Shown here piece by piece: positions 45,248-54,939 of a DNA stretch of 64,000 bases. The notes below the pieces were generated by a model, which worked only from the letters and a program-made list of their open reading frames with translations, made no database searches and was not told the DNA's origin. The first letter of the stretch is position 1. The number at the start of each line of letters is the position of its first letter. A program made the translations under genes and the position numbers. The DNA is from Flavobacteriales bacterium. Its GTDB lineage: Bacteria > Bacteroidota > Bacteroidia > Flavobacteriales_D > Parvicellaceae. The stretch covers positions 1 through 64,000 of the forward strand of contig JACJZN010000006.1 in NCBI GenBank assembly GCA_020635565.1, given 5' to 3'.

Positions 45248-45781
45248 ATGAAAAATTGGTTTATACTTCATCTTATATTGGTATTCATGATCTCTTCATG
45301 TGGTAAAACGAAATACCGGAATAATTGCTGCACAGGAACAATTAAGATCTATTCAGAGACTTTCAATAATACAGACAGTCTGTTTGTGGTTGCACCTAAT
45401 GCCTTCACTCCAAATGGAGATGGAATGAACGACATATTCAACATACTTTCCTATGGAATGGATCCAAACTCCTTCAGTTTGAGAGTTTATAAGGACAATG
45501 ATTTTAATTCAAGTATTTTCGAAACTGACAATCCTTCTCAGGGCTGGGATGGAACTACAGGATCATCTATGAGCAAACCTGGAATTTATTACTACGAATT
45601 TGCGGTCTATTCTGCTAGTACTTATGAATTAATTGAAGGAGAAGGTGAATTCTGTCTCATTGATTACGATTACACAGACGGAATTAAGAATTGCTCGTCA
45701 TGCTATTTTGGTGATCAGTTCGATCCTAGAAAGTATAAAATTGCTTATCCAACGAATGAAAATTTAGGTTGTGCGAATTAA
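45248..45781 (+). CDS. Lipoprotein with CHU_C/gliding-type domain
   Basis: This 177-residue protein starts at ATG 45248 (MKNWFILHLILVFMISSCGK). A short N-terminal part leads into APNAFTPNGDGMNDIFNILS, then QGWDGTTGSS and KPGIYYYEFAVY, the CHU_C (T9SS type B) core. Unusually it is a lipoprotein and about 45 residues with a Cys cluster (NCSSC) follow the domain. The domain therefore does not form a normal C-terminal sorting signal. Confidence 0.72.
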   Translation: MKNWFILHLILVFMISSCGKTKYRNNCCTGTIKIYSETFNNTDSLFVVAPNAFTPNGDGMNDIFNILSYGMDPNSFSLRVYKDNDFNSSIFETDNPSQGWDGTTGSSMSKPGIYYYEFAVYSASTYELIEGEGEFCLIDYDYTDGIKNCSSCYFGDQFDPRKYKIAYPTNENLGCAN

Positions 45782-45807
45782 ATGTACTACCAACAAACTA
45801 ACTTTTT

Positions 45808-47307
45808 ATGATAAAAAACAACCAACTCGAAAACTTTAACGTAGCTATAATTGGTGCAGGAATAATGGGAGCAACTTTGGGTGTTTTCCTATCTAAACTA
45901 ATGCCTTTTGCTAAGATCGATATTTTCGAAAGGCTTGATGAAGCAGGAGCAGAAAGTTCGAATGCAAGAAATAATGCTGGAACAGGACATGCCGCATATT
46001 GCGAATTGAATTACACACCTGAGAAAGAAGATGGAACCATCGACTTATCTAAAGCATTGAAAATTGCAGAGAGTTTTGAATTATCCAAACAATTCTGGGC
46101 TTATTTAGTAGAAAACAATCTGATCGATGCTACTACCCCATTTATCAATGACATTGACCACATGAGTTTTGTATGGGGGAAAGAGAATGTAGAATTTTTA
46201 GAAAAACGTCATGCGGCCATGACCCAATTTGACATTTTCAAGGATATGAAGTTCTCTACAGATCACGAAGTTCTTAAGAACTGGATCCCTTTGATCATGA
46301 ACGGACGAGATCCTCAACAAGACGTTGCCGCCACCAGAATGGAGATCGGAACTGATGTGAATTTTGGAGCACTGACCAAAGGCATGATCAAATACCTTGA
46401 AGATTTGGAACAAGTTGACCTATTCCTGAGTCATCAAATTGAAGACATAAAAAGAAGAGATGATGAGCGATGGGAAATTGAAGTTACCGACTTAAAAATC
46501 GATGATACGAAATCCGAATTCTATGACTTTGTTTTCATCGGTGCGGGTGGAGCTACCATTCCTCTATTGGAAAAAACAGACATTCCTGAAAGTAAGGGAT
46601 ATGGAGGCTTTCCGGTAAGTGGCCAATTCCTGATCTGCGATAATCCTGAGGTTATTGAACAACATGAAGCAAAAGTATATGGTAAAGCCGAAGTGGGCTC
46701 TCCTCCTATGTCCGTTCCTCATCTTGATACGAGATACATTGATGGTAAACGTTCGCTACTTTACGGACCATATGCTGGCTTCTCTACAAAATTTTTGAAA
46801 AATGGTTCTGTTTTTGACCTTTTTCTGTCCATCGAATCACACAATATCTGGCCATTACTTGCGGCAGGATATCACAATTATAAACTGACCAAATATTTGG
46901 TCAAACAAGTTGTACAATCTGATGAAGATCGTTTTGAGATGTTACAAAAATTCTATCCTGAAGCCAAATTCGAAGATTGGAAGTTGATCACTGCTGGACA
47001 AAGGGTTCAGATCATTAAAGAAGATGATGACGATGGCGGAAAATTACAATTTGGAACAGAAGTAGTTACGAGTGAAGATGGTTCAATGTCTGCATTATTG
47101 GGTGCTTCTCCTGGTGCCAGCACATCTGTAGGTATTATGCTAGATCTATTGAAAAAGTGTTTCCCTCTACAAATGGAAAGTCAGGAATGGCAAACGATTC
47201 TTACTGAAATGATACCGAGTTATGGACGATCTTTGATAGATGATGGAGAGCTTTGTCTCGCCACAAGAGAACGAACTACCAAAGTTCTCAAGTTAGAATA
47301 TGCCTAG
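45808..47307 (+). CDS. mqo: Malate:quinone oxidoreductase
   Basis: This 499-residue membrane-associated FAD enzyme oxidises malate to oxaloacetate and reduces quinone in the TCA cycle. The FAD site is VAIIGAGIMGATLGVFLSKL, with SSNARNNAGTGHAAYCELNY close behind. FVWGKENVEFLEKRHAAM, then ALLGASPGASTSVGIMLDLL near the end, are typical of Mqo. Length matches the family. Confidence 0.95.
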   Translation: MIKNNQLENFNVAIIGAGIMGATLGVFLSKLMPFAKIDIFERLDEAGAESSNARNNAGTGHAAYCELNYTPEKEDGTIDLSKALKIAESFELSKQFWAYLVENNLIDATTPFINDIDHMSFVWGKENVEFLEKRHAAMTQFDIFKDMKFSTDHEVLKNWIPLIMNGRDPQQDVAATRMEIGTDVNFGALTKGMIKYLEDLEQVDLFLSHQIEDIKRRDDERWEIEVTDLKIDDTKSEFYDFVFIGAGGATIPLLEKTDIPESKGYGGFPVSGQFLICDNPEVIEQHEAKVYGKAEVGSPPMSVPHLDTRYIDGKRSLLYGPYAGFSTKFLKNGSVFDLFLSIESHNIWPLLAAGYHNYKLTKYLVKQVVQSDEDRFEMLQKFYPEAKFEDWKLITAGQRVQIIKEDDDDGGKLQFGTEVVTSEDGSMSALLGASPGASTSVGIMLDLLKKCFPLQMESQEWQTILTEMIPSYGRSLIDDGELCLATRERTTKVLKLEYA

Positions 47308-47338
47308 TTAGAATTTTTATGTTCTCTGATAATTCCAC

Positions 47339-47346
47339 TAACTTTG
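47339..47346 (+). promoter_or_regulatory. -7 box TAACTTTG for the PorE-like gene
   Basis: A perfect TAnnTTTG lies about 18 bases before the TTG start at 47364, giving a short leader. The -33 element is weak. Confidence 0.42.
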
Positions 47347-47363
47347 ATACATAAACACGACTT

Positions 47364-49622
47364 TTGGTAAGAACATTCTTCATACTACTCTTTACCTTTC
47401 TTTTAAACTTCGGTTGGAGTCAAACCAGTAAGCAATTGATCCAGTATGCCGATGAAAATTTTGAATTAGGTGATTACTATGGAGCTTCCATATATTATAA
47501 AAAGGCCATGTCTATTGATAGTGCCGATATCCACTTATTATATAAATATGCTACTTCATTACGGAAGTATAACAATTATACTGATGCTTCTTATTATTAC
47601 GGAAAAATTGTAGAGAAAGACAAAGGTGGCCGATTCTATCCTGATGCTGTATTTTGGTTAGGAACGATGCAAAAATTCAACGGGAACTACAAAGACGCCA
47701 TCGCATCATTTAAAAGAGCCAAAACTCTGTTAGGTAAGGATAAAAAGTCCTACGAATATGAAAAGTGTAAACAAGAGATCTCAAGTTGCAATTATGCAAA
47801 AAAAAACTATATGGACAGTATTCCAAATTGTACTGTAAAAAATGCGGGAGCGGGAGTGAACACTACGGATTCAGAATTTAGTGCTTTTGAGGTTTTTCAG
47901 CAATTGTATTTCAGTTCGCTACGTACTGACAATTTAGGTGAAGAGTTAGAAGTATTGCAATCCAACACATATAAAGTCGCGATATATCAAGCTGAGGAAA
48001 ATGATTACTGGAAAACCAAGGAAAGCTTACCTCAACCTATCAATGATGGGAATTATCACAGCGCTAATGGTTCATTCAGCCCTGACGGCAGTACTTTTTA
48101 TTTCACCAGGTGCGATAGTTTAGACGACTGTAAGATCTATTCAAGTGAATATAAAAACAATAAATGGTCAGCTCCTACTCTACTACCAGATAAAGTGAAC
48201 CACCCTAAAGCTACTAGAACAACACAACCGAATGTAGCTTCGATCGAAGGAAAGAACTACTTACTATTTTCGAGTGATCGTCCAGATGGATTTGGAGATC
48301 TAGATTTGTGGTACTGTGAAATTCTTGATGCCGGCACTTACAGTAAAGCCGCAAATCTTGGTAAATTGATCAACACTCCAGATCCGGAAATCTCGCCCTT
48401 CTATAATGCAAATACAAAAACACTTTATTTCTCTTCAAGTTGGCACAAAGGTTTTGGAGGTTTCGACATCTTCAAATCCACAGGATTTCTCAGTGAACTA
48501 AGTGAACCTGAAAACATGTTAGCACCTATCAACACACAATGGAATGACATGTATTATGTAATAGATAGCTCTGAAACGAAGGGATACTTAACCTCTAACC
48601 GTCTCGGTGTTTTCTATAAGAAAGGACCAACCTGCTGTAATGACATTTGGGAGGTTGATTACAAAAAGCCCGAAGAAATAGCTTCTAAAGAAATTAAAAA
48701 CTTAGATGATCTTAATAAATTTCTACCAGTCACCCTTTATTTTCATAATGACAGACCAGGTCCAAAAAGTATGGACACTACGGTTAACGACAATTATCTG
48801 ACAACATATCAAAAATACAAAGCACTACAACAAACCTACAGAGATGAATACAGCAAAGGATTGGAAGGCGATCAACAGGAAGAGGCAATTCTCGATATTG
48901 ACGACTATTTTAAAAATTACGTAGACAAAGGCGTCCAGGATCTTTCTCTGTTTTCCAAACTACTATTAATTGAACTAGATAAAGGCGAGAAAATCGAAGT
49001 AACAATCAAAGGTTTTGCAAGTCCTTTGGCTAAAACTGAATACAACGTGAATCTCACAAAAAGAAGGATTTCTACACTCATCAACTATTTGAGAGAATAC
49101 GGTGATGGCGAATTCAATAAGTATATTGATAAAAATGCACCTAACGGTGGGGAATTGACCTTCCTTAAAATTCCATTTGGGGAATATACAGCAAATGCAA
49201 ATGTGAGTGATGATTATTACGATCAAAGAAACTCCATCTATAATCGTAGTGCAGCACTCGAAAGGAAAATTGAGATCCAATCAGTTACCTATGCCAATAA
49301 AGATGAAATCTTTGCAGGATTGACTGTCTCTTCAGGAACTTTTGATTTTGGAAAAGTCAAACAAGGAGAAATCGTTGAGCATACTTTCATTATTGAGAAC
49401 TCTGGAAACAAGGATCTTGTCATTAGCGAAGTCATCGCAGAATGCAATTGCAATTCTGTTTCTTTTACTCAAAAACCAATTCCTCCAGGAAATAAAGGAG
49501 AAGTTCACATGACTTTCAATACCGTAGGATTGATCGGAAAACAAGTAAAATCGATTACTGTTTTAGCGGATGCTTTTCCAGGGACAAAAAGATTGGTGGT
49601 TACAGCAGAAATTCAGGAATAA
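47364..49622 (+). CDS. PorE-like protein: TPR, PD40, OmpA and DUF1573 domains
   Basis: This 752-residue protein has a signal peptide (ending NFGWSQT). TPR repeats follow (about 22-140; ELGDYYGASIYYKKAM, GNYKDAIASFKRA), then PD40/WD40-like strands (about 215-420; GSFSPDGSTFYFTRCD, FSSDRPDGFGDLDLWY) and an OmpA-like peptidoglycan-binding part (about 525-600; IKGFASPLAKTEYNVNLTKR). A C-terminal DUF1573 ends it (from about 660; FDFGKVKQGEIVEHTF). The first three match PorE-type T9SS envelope proteins; the added DUF1573 is unusual. It starts with TTG. It probably tethers an envelope complex to peptidoglycan. Confidence 0.8.
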   Translation: MVRTFFILLFTFLLNFGWSQTSKQLIQYADENFELGDYYGASIYYKKAMSIDSADIHLLYKYATSLRKYNNYTDASYYYGKIVEKDKGGRFYPDAVFWLGTMQKFNGNYKDAIASFKRAKTLLGKDKKSYEYEKCKQEISSCNYAKKNYMDSIPNCTVKNAGAGVNTTDSEFSAFEVFQQLYFSSLRTDNLGEELEVLQSNTYKVAIYQAEENDYWKTKESLPQPINDGNYHSANGSFSPDGSTFYFTRCDSLDDCKIYSSEYKNNKWSAPTLLPDKVNHPKATRTTQPNVASIEGKNYLLFSSDRPDGFGDLDLWYCEILDAGTYSKAANLGKLINTPDPEISPFYNANTKTLYFSSSWHKGFGGFDIFKSTGFLSELSEPENMLAPINTQWNDMYYVIDSSETKGYLTSNRLGVFYKKGPTCCNDIWEVDYKKPEEIASKEIKNLDDLNKFLPVTLYFHNDRPGPKSMDTTVNDNYLTTYQKYKALQQTYRDEYSKGLEGDQQEEAILDIDDYFKNYVDKGVQDLSLFSKLLLIELDKGEKIEVTIKGFASPLAKTEYNVNLTKRRISTLINYLREYGDGEFNKYIDKNAPNGGELTFLKIPFGEYTANANVSDDYYDQRNSIYNRSAALERKIEIQSVTYANKDEIFAGLTVSSGTFDFGKVKQGEIVEHTFIIENSGNKDLVISEVIAECNCNSVSFTQKPIPPGNKGEVHMTFNTVGLIGKQVKSITVLADAFPGTKRLVVTAEIQE

Positions 49623-49625
49623 AAA

Positions 49626-49653
49626 AAGTCCGTGACGTACGCCACGGACTTTC
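49626..49653. terminator. Bidirectional terminator between convergent genes
   Basis: Perfect 10-base arms (AAAGTCCGTG / CACGGACTTT) surround an 8-base loop, with A residues before and T residues after. It serves the PorE-like gene and, reading the other way, the T9SS repeat protein gene at 49677. Confidence 0.78.
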
Positions 49654-49676
49654 TATGTTTTTGAAAATAAATTATA

Positions 49677-51752
49677 CTACTTCTTTACTAATCGAATAGT
49701 TCTCATCTCTTCTTCTGATACAATCTGCATTAAGTAGACTCCCTGATCAAACTCACTCATATCAAGAGTTAGAAGGACATCAGAAGTTTTTAAAGTTTGA
49801 AGTATTTGTCCTAGAGAATTATAGATTCGAATTTCCTTTTCCATTCCATTTGAACCAAAATCAACATTCAAAGTATGATAGAATGGATTAGGATAAACTA
49901 TAGGGTCCACAAAAGATAACTCTTCTTTCAAATCTTCAGATGATAAATTACCTGATTTCTCCATCGTAGTTAATGGATCACTATCAATCATCACAGCAGT
50001 CGCTGGTGAAATTAATTGACAAGCCCAAGAATAATTACCTGGAATTCCATTTACGTATGCACGAACTCTTACGTTAAATGTTGTATTCAGGTCACTTATT
50101 CCAGCCCAATAGAAAGACATTGCCTTGGTTGTTCCTGTAACCGTTGTAACATTTAATGACGGATCTGTAAATTCCCATTCATACATTGTAGCTCCTGATA
50201 CCGTACTCGCATAGAATTTATCTAGGAACGAGCTCATCGATGCTCCACAATCTGCAACTCTTACACCAGTACTTGGTACTCCTGTAGGAGTTGATAATTG
50301 ACATACCCATGAATAATCTCCCCAAACACCTCCAACATACGCTCTAACTCTAACATTATAGGTCGTGTTCAATTCATTGAGCCCTGCCAATTGAAAAGAC
50401 ATTGCTTTTGTTGAATTATTCATAGTTGTAACGTTCAATGATGGATCAGTAAATTCCCATTCATACATTGTAGCTCCTGAGGCTTCTGAACAATAGAATT
50501 TGTCATTGAAATATGTGACCGTAATTCCACAATCTGACTGCCTAACTCCAGTTGAACTTGGACTTCTCAGTTGACAAACCCACGAATAATTTCCTGGAAT
50601 CCCACTAACATATGCACGAACTCTAACATTATATTCCGTATTAGTAGTCATTAAGCCTGCCAAAGCAAATGACATAGATGAGTTGTTATTAATTACTGTA
50701 GTAACATTTAAAGAAGGATCTGTAAATTCCCATTCATATTGAGACGCGCCAGCAACAGTTGAAGCATAGAATAAATCCGTGAATTCAGTAGTTACTTTAC
50801 CACAGTCAGCAGTTCTTACTCCTGTACTTGGAATATTAGGAGGACTGGTCAATTGACAAACCCATGAATATGATCCAACATTTCCAAAAACATTAGCACG
50901 TACCTCAACATCATAAGTCACATTAATATCCGTAAGTCCCGCATCAATAAAACTCATTGAATTAATTGAATTAGAAACTGTCGTAACATTCAATGACGGA
51001 TCTGTAAATTTCCAATCATATGAAGTTGCCCCTGCCACAGTACTTGCATAAAATACTTCATTAAGATTTGATACAGTTTTACCACAATCAGCTACTCGTA
51101 ATCCAGTATTTTCCACTGATCCTGGACTAGACACTTGACAAACCCAAGAATATGCACCTGGATTCCCATTAATATATGCTCTTACTTGAACATCGTAAGT
51201 AACATTGATACTAGTCAAACCAGCTGAAAGCAAAGACATTCCAGTACCTGTACTAGTAAGTGTCGTTACGTTTAAAGAAGGATCTGTAAATTGCCATTCA
51301 TACATGGAAGCTCCAGAAACTGTAGAACAATAAAAATTCTCATCAAACGCACTTACCGTAACTCCACAATCTGAAGCTCTCACACCTGTTGATTGAATGG
51401 CAGCAGGACTTGAGATCTGACACACCCAGTTATATGTACCAACATCCACGCCATCATAGGCTCTGACTCTCACATCGTAAGTTGTGTTCAGTTGTAATAA
51501 ATTGGCATACTGAAAAGACATTGCGTTTGTCGTTTTCGTTACTGTAATGACATTCAACAATGGATCGGTGAACTCCCATTCATACATCGTTGCACCAGTA
51601 ACAGTACTGGCGTAAAATTTTTCATTGAATGTAGTCACCGTTTTACCGCAATCAGCAACCCTCACTCCAGTATTAGGAACCAAGGAAGGAGGTGAAGCCG
51701 CAGAAAATGTAGCTATCAGTGTAGCAAATAAGGTTGTAAATAATAGTTTCAT
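49677..51752 (-). CDS. T9SS-secreted protein with six DCG repeats
   Basis: The start at ATG 51752 (MKLLFTTLFATLIATFSAAS) avoids a promoter overlap and gives 691 residues. Six tandem units of about 93 residues follow, each with DCG near the start, YEWEFTDPSLNVTT in the middle and VRAYV..YSWVCQ at the end, so two Cys per unit. A linker leads to a type A sorting domain (VYPNPFYHTLNVDFGSNG, then SLGQILQTL, ending TIRLVKK). It should cross the outer membrane by T9SS and be anchored or released. It is probably an adhesin or surface-layer component. The repeats recur in the neighbouring protease. Confidence 0.85.
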   Translation of the reverse strand: MKLLFTTLFATLIATFSAASPPSLVPNTGVRVADCGKTVTTFNEKFYASTVTGATMYEWEFTDPLLNVITVTKTTNAMSFQYANLLQLNTTYDVRVRAYDGVDVGTYNWVCQISSPAAIQSTGVRASDCGVTVSAFDENFYCSTVSGASMYEWQFTDPSLNVTTLTSTGTGMSLLSAGLTSINVTYDVQVRAYINGNPGAYSWVCQVSSPGSVENTGLRVADCGKTVSNLNEVFYASTVAGATSYDWKFTDPSLNVTTVSNSINSMSFIDAGLTDINVTYDVEVRANVFGNVGSYSWVCQLTSPPNIPSTGVRTADCGKVTTEFTDLFYASTVAGASQYEWEFTDPSLNVTTVINNNSSMSFALAGLMTTNTEYNVRVRAYVSGIPGNYSWVCQLRSPSSTGVRQSDCGITVTYFNDKFYCSEASGATMYEWEFTDPSLNVTTMNNSTKAMSFQLAGLNELNTTYNVRVRAYVGGVWGDYSWVCQLSTPTGVPSTGVRVADCGASMSSFLDKFYASTVSGATMYEWEFTDPSLNVTTVTGTTKAMSFYWAGISDLNTTFNVRVRAYVNGIPGNYSWACQLISPATAVMIDSDPLTTMEKSGNLSSEDLKEELSFVDPIVYPNPFYHTLNVDFGSNGMEKEIRIYNSLGQILQTLKTSDVLLTLDMSEFDQGVYLMQIVSEEEMRTIRLVKK
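49990..51680 (-). repeat. Six tandem ~280-bp coding repeats
   Basis: They encode the six DCG units of the gene at 49677. Spacing is near constant, and divergence between units is greater than in a recent expansion. Confidence 0.85.
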
Positions 51753-51776
51753 GTATATAGTGTTAAATATTTGTCG

Positions 51777-51784
51777 CAAAGATA
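51777..51784 (-). promoter_or_regulatory. -7 box TATCTTTG for the six-repeat T9SS gene
   Basis: A perfect TAnnTTTG on the minus strand sits 25 bases before ATG 51752. The open frame continues into this box, so the longer start at 51779 is not used if the promoter is. Confidence 0.55.
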
Positions 51785-51846
51785 ATATGAAGAACTAAGA
51801 TTATATTATGACATTAGTCAGAATTTCGGATGATTCTTCCCAAAAC

Positions 51847-51875
51847 AAAAAAAGCCCTTCCAAGATGGAAGGGCT
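51847..51875 (-). terminator. Intrinsic terminator after the metzincin-like gene
   Basis: Perfect 9-base arms (AGCCCTTCC / GGAAGGGCT) around a 5-base loop are followed on the minus strand by a run of T. It lies 22 bases past the stop of the gene at 51898. Confidence 0.85.
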
Positions 51876-51897
51876 CTCAAATTACAACCTAATCTGA

Positions 51898-54807
51898 TTA
51901 TTGCTTTAGTATTCTGATCGTCTTTAGTTCATCTCCCGATGTTATTTGCATCATGTAAATGCCGTAATTCAACTCACCTAGCTCCAAGCTAACCAAGTTA
52001 TCTGAAGAAACAAGCGTTTTAATTAATTGTCCAACTGAATTATAGATAGCAATTGTCTTTTCCTCAACATTACCGTCAAAATCAATATTCAATGTCTCAT
52101 TGAATGGATTAGGATAAACTACAGTTGATTCAAGCGAAATACCATTATTAATATCCTCATCAATAATAGATGACTTCTCTACTAACGAATTCGGATCATT
52201 ACTAACAGTAATAGCAGTTCCAGGACTGGTAAGTTGACAAACCCAATTATAACTTCCTGGCGTTCCATTTACATAAGCACGCACTCTAACATCATAGGTT
52301 GTGTTTATGTCAGTCAACCCTGCCCAATAAAATGACATTGCTTTGGTAGGATTAGTTGCTGTGGTAACGTTCATTGATGGATCGGTAAATTCCCATTCAT
52401 ACATTGTTGCCCCAGGCACATAACTAGCATAGAATTTATCTAAAAAATCTCCCATAGTCAATCCACAATCTGCACTTCTTACACCTGTATTTGATATCCC
52501 ACCAGGACTTGTTATTTGACAAACCCAAGAATAATTGCCCCAATCGGTTCCTACCTTGGCTCTAACTCGTACATCATATGTTGTACCTAAATTATTCAAA
52601 CCAGCATTAACTAATGTAATGGCCTTAGTATTAGTTAAAACAGTTGTAACATTCATGGAAGGATCAGTAAATTCCCACTGATACTTTACAGCACCACTCA
52701 CTGTACTTGCGTAAAACTTCTCGTTAAATGCTGAAACTATCTTTCCACAATCTGCTACTCTTACTCCTGTATTTGGTACAGAGGAACAGTTATTTATGGT
52801 AATGATTTCAATCTGCTGTGGACTATTTCCACAACCATTTTGAGCCACTACAGTGATATTTCCACTAGTATTTCCTAATGTTACATTAATACTCGATGTT
52901 CCATTTCCAGAATTGATATTAGTTCCACTCATAACTGTCCAAAAATAGGAAGTAGCACCTGACACAGGAGTTATGGAATAGGTCTCATCTGACAAACTAC
53001 ATCCGGGATTGGCTCCTGATATACTTCCAGGGGTTGCTGGCACATCATTTACCGTAATTAGATCTGTTTTCACTTCATCATCTGATCCATTAGCGTTAGT
53101 AGCTGTCAAAGTTACTGTATATGTCCCTGCAGAATTATAGGTATGACTCGGATTTTGAGAACTTGAACTACCTCCATCTCCAAAATTCCAAGACCATGAA
53201 ATAGGCGATTCAGAAGAAGCATCTGTAAATGTAACACTTTGGCCAGCGCAAATAGATGTAGCAGAAGCACTAAAATCAGCCGTAGGAGCAGTACCACAAG
53301 AATATTCGGTCATCACAGAATTACCACAAACCGTGGATGAGGTACTTTTACCCATCACGTAATTTCCACCAGCAAGTTCTTCGTTAACTCCCAAGTCTCG
53401 GTTATCTTCACCGTTTGAAATAGCATAGTGCATCACCGCATTCGTATTAATAATATGACCTAACTGGTGTCCATGACCTAATTCATGAACGGCAACCGAT
53501 TCAAAATCATACTCGGTAAATCCTGGTGTTGCTACGTCATAATTCCAATTTGTTCCGTCATCAAATACGATATCTAATTCAGATACATACCATTCAATGT
53601 CAGATCCTCCAACAAAACATCCACTATATCTACTCGTACAACGTCCAAGTACACCATTTGGTAATTCTGTTCCATTGTCAAAACGAATAACATTAATGCC
53701 ATCATCTGCAATAACGTCCGTTCCTGTATTCGATCCTATTTCCCAGTTTATGTTAGTCCCTGTACATCTCCACGTATCAAAAGCTCTAGTAAAAGACGCC
53801 ACGGCATCCACATCCGCTGCAAAATCGGTAAACATTTGCCAAGTATACCCACCACTACCGTCAGCATCAATATGCTGGGTTTCATATGCGACAAAAGTTC
53901 CTGAACTTACAACATCGGATTCTACGTTTATATGAGAATAATTTACGGTAAGTGAAGATGCACTTGTAATCCCATTTACCTGAATTGGCCCAGTTCCAGC
54001 CCTGTCTGGTACCTCTACGACTATTTGATTATCATTCCAACTTACGATCTGTGTACCCAACGCATCATAAAAAGAAGAACCTCCATCATTTGCATCTGAA
54101 AAACTCACAGTACCAGCGGAAGCACCAAATCCACTTCCAGTAATTGTAATAGTAGTACCTGTACCAGCATTTAAAGTGGTTGGAACAAAATTAGTTATGG
54201 AAGCTGATTTAGGGGTTCCTGCATTGCCTTGCTTAAACCAAAACTTAGTATAGGGCGAATTTGTTTTTGAAGAAATTCCTGTCTTCCAATCAATATTTTT
54301 GACAATAATAACCTTCTGTCCAGTCACCGTTTCGATCTTTGAATAAAGATCTTTTTCAATACTAGAATAATTGGAGAAATTGTCATAAGCCCCTTGGCTA
54401 AATTTGTCAAAAACCACAATACTCTGAGGCCCTGCTGATGATTCCAGAATATTAGTAAACCCAGGTAAAGTTTTGTTTGAATTACGTAATGCAAAAACTC
54501 CATAATCGCCAACTTTTAGAGAAAGGGCATGATCAACCTTTTCCATATCAAGGCCAACAACTCCACCGGGAGTAATAACTTGCTTTGTAACAGATTGTCC
54601 TCCTTTAAAAACCTTACTCAATTCTATTGTATGTACTGTATAGATATTTTGATGTCCTTCATCCCACATTGGAGTAGAAGAAATTACTCTTCCTTCAAAC
54701 ACATTTGAGGATATTGCGATCCGATCTTCAAGGCTTACCTCAAAAATTTGAGAAAAACCCAATACAGAGAGCATTACCATTCCAATTGATAGTATTATTC
54801 TTTTCAT
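51898..54807 (-). CDS. T9SS-secreted metzincin-like protease with IPT, PKD and DCG repeats
   Basis: This 969-residue modular secreted protein has a signal peptide ending SVLGFSQIF. An IPT/TIG domain lies at about 205-290 (ITITGSGFGASAGTVSF). A zinc protease domain has HELGHGHQLGH near residue 438 and Met-turn NAVMHYA. A PKD domain follows (ADFSASATSICAGQSVTFTD, WNFGDGG), then a second PKD-like unit (595-672). Two DCG repeats (680-865) and a type A sorting domain (VYPNPFNETLNIDFDG, ending TIRILKQ) close it. In the zinc motif the usual Gly at position 8 is Gln, but the three His ligands are present. It is likely a T9SS-exported surface protease. Confidence 0.87.
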   Translation of the reverse strand: MKRIILSIGMVMLSVLGFSQIFEVSLEDRIAISSNVFEGRVISSTPMWDEGHQNIYTVHTIELSKVFKGGQSVTKQVITPGGVVGLDMEKVDHALSLKVGDYGVFALRNSNKTLPGFTNILESSAGPQSIVVFDKFSQGAYDNFSNYSSIEKDLYSKIETVTGQKVIIVKNIDWKTGISSKTNSPYTKFWFKQGNAGTPKSASITNFVPTTLNAGTGTTITITGSGFGASAGTVSFSDANDGGSSFYDALGTQIVSWNDNQIVVEVPDRAGTGPIQVNGITSASSLTVNYSHINVESDVVSSGTFVAYETQHIDADGSGGYTWQMFTDFAADVDAVASFTRAFDTWRCTGTNINWEIGSNTGTDVIADDGINVIRFDNGTELPNGVLGRCTSRYSGCFVGGSDIEWYVSELDIVFDDGTNWNYDVATPGFTEYDFESVAVHELGHGHQLGHIINTNAVMHYAISNGEDNRDLGVNEELAGGNYVMGKSTSSTVCGNSVMTEYSCGTAPTADFSASATSICAGQSVTFTDASSESPISWSWNFGDGGSSSSQNPSHTYNSAGTYTVTLTATNANGSDDEVKTDLITVNDVPATPGSISGANPGCSLSDETYSITPVSGATSYFWTVMSGTNINSGNGTSSINVTLGNTSGNITVVAQNGCGNSPQQIEIITINNCSSVPNTGVRVADCGKIVSAFNEKFYASTVSGAVKYQWEFTDPSMNVTTVLTNTKAITLVNAGLNNLGTTYDVRVRAKVGTDWGNYSWVCQITSPGGISNTGVRSADCGLTMGDFLDKFYASYVPGATMYEWEFTDPSMNVTTATNPTKAMSFYWAGLTDINTTYDVRVRAYVNGTPGSYNWVCQLTSPGTAITVSNDPNSLVEKSSIIDEDINNGISLESTVVYPNPFNETLNIDFDGNVEEKTIAIYNSVGQLIKTLVSSDNLVSLELGELNYGIYMMQITSGDELKTIRILKQ
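52208..52780 (-). repeat. Two tandem ~280-bp DCG coding repeats
   Basis: They encode two units of the same repeat as in the neighbouring gene at 49677, between the PKD-like domain and the sorting domain. Confidence 0.82.
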
Positions 54808-54890
54808 AAAATTCCTTTTTTACATTCAGTTAGTCTACCCTGAAAGTAGTTAAAAATGTTAAATAGCAGCTATATATTATACCAATGCAC

Positions 54891-54920
54891 AAAAAAAGGC
54901 GACCAATAGTGATCGCCTTT
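54891..54920 (-). terminator. Intrinsic terminator after the DUF5723 gene
   Basis: Eight-base arms (AAAGGCGA / TCGCCTTT) flank a 10-base loop, and seven A residues on the plus strand give a T tract on the minus strand. It lies 20 bases past the stop at 54940. Confidence 0.75.
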
Positions 54921-54939
54921 TCCATCCGAGAATATATTC

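Noticed and set aside
49990..51680. Regularly spaced direct repeats that could suggest a CRISPR array
   Set aside because: Units are ~280 bp, in frame, and encode protein domains; spacers of CRISPR size are absent.
53597..53935. Plus-strand frame of 112 residues inside the metzincin-like gene
   Set aside because: Fully antisense to a confident protease domain, with no independent support.
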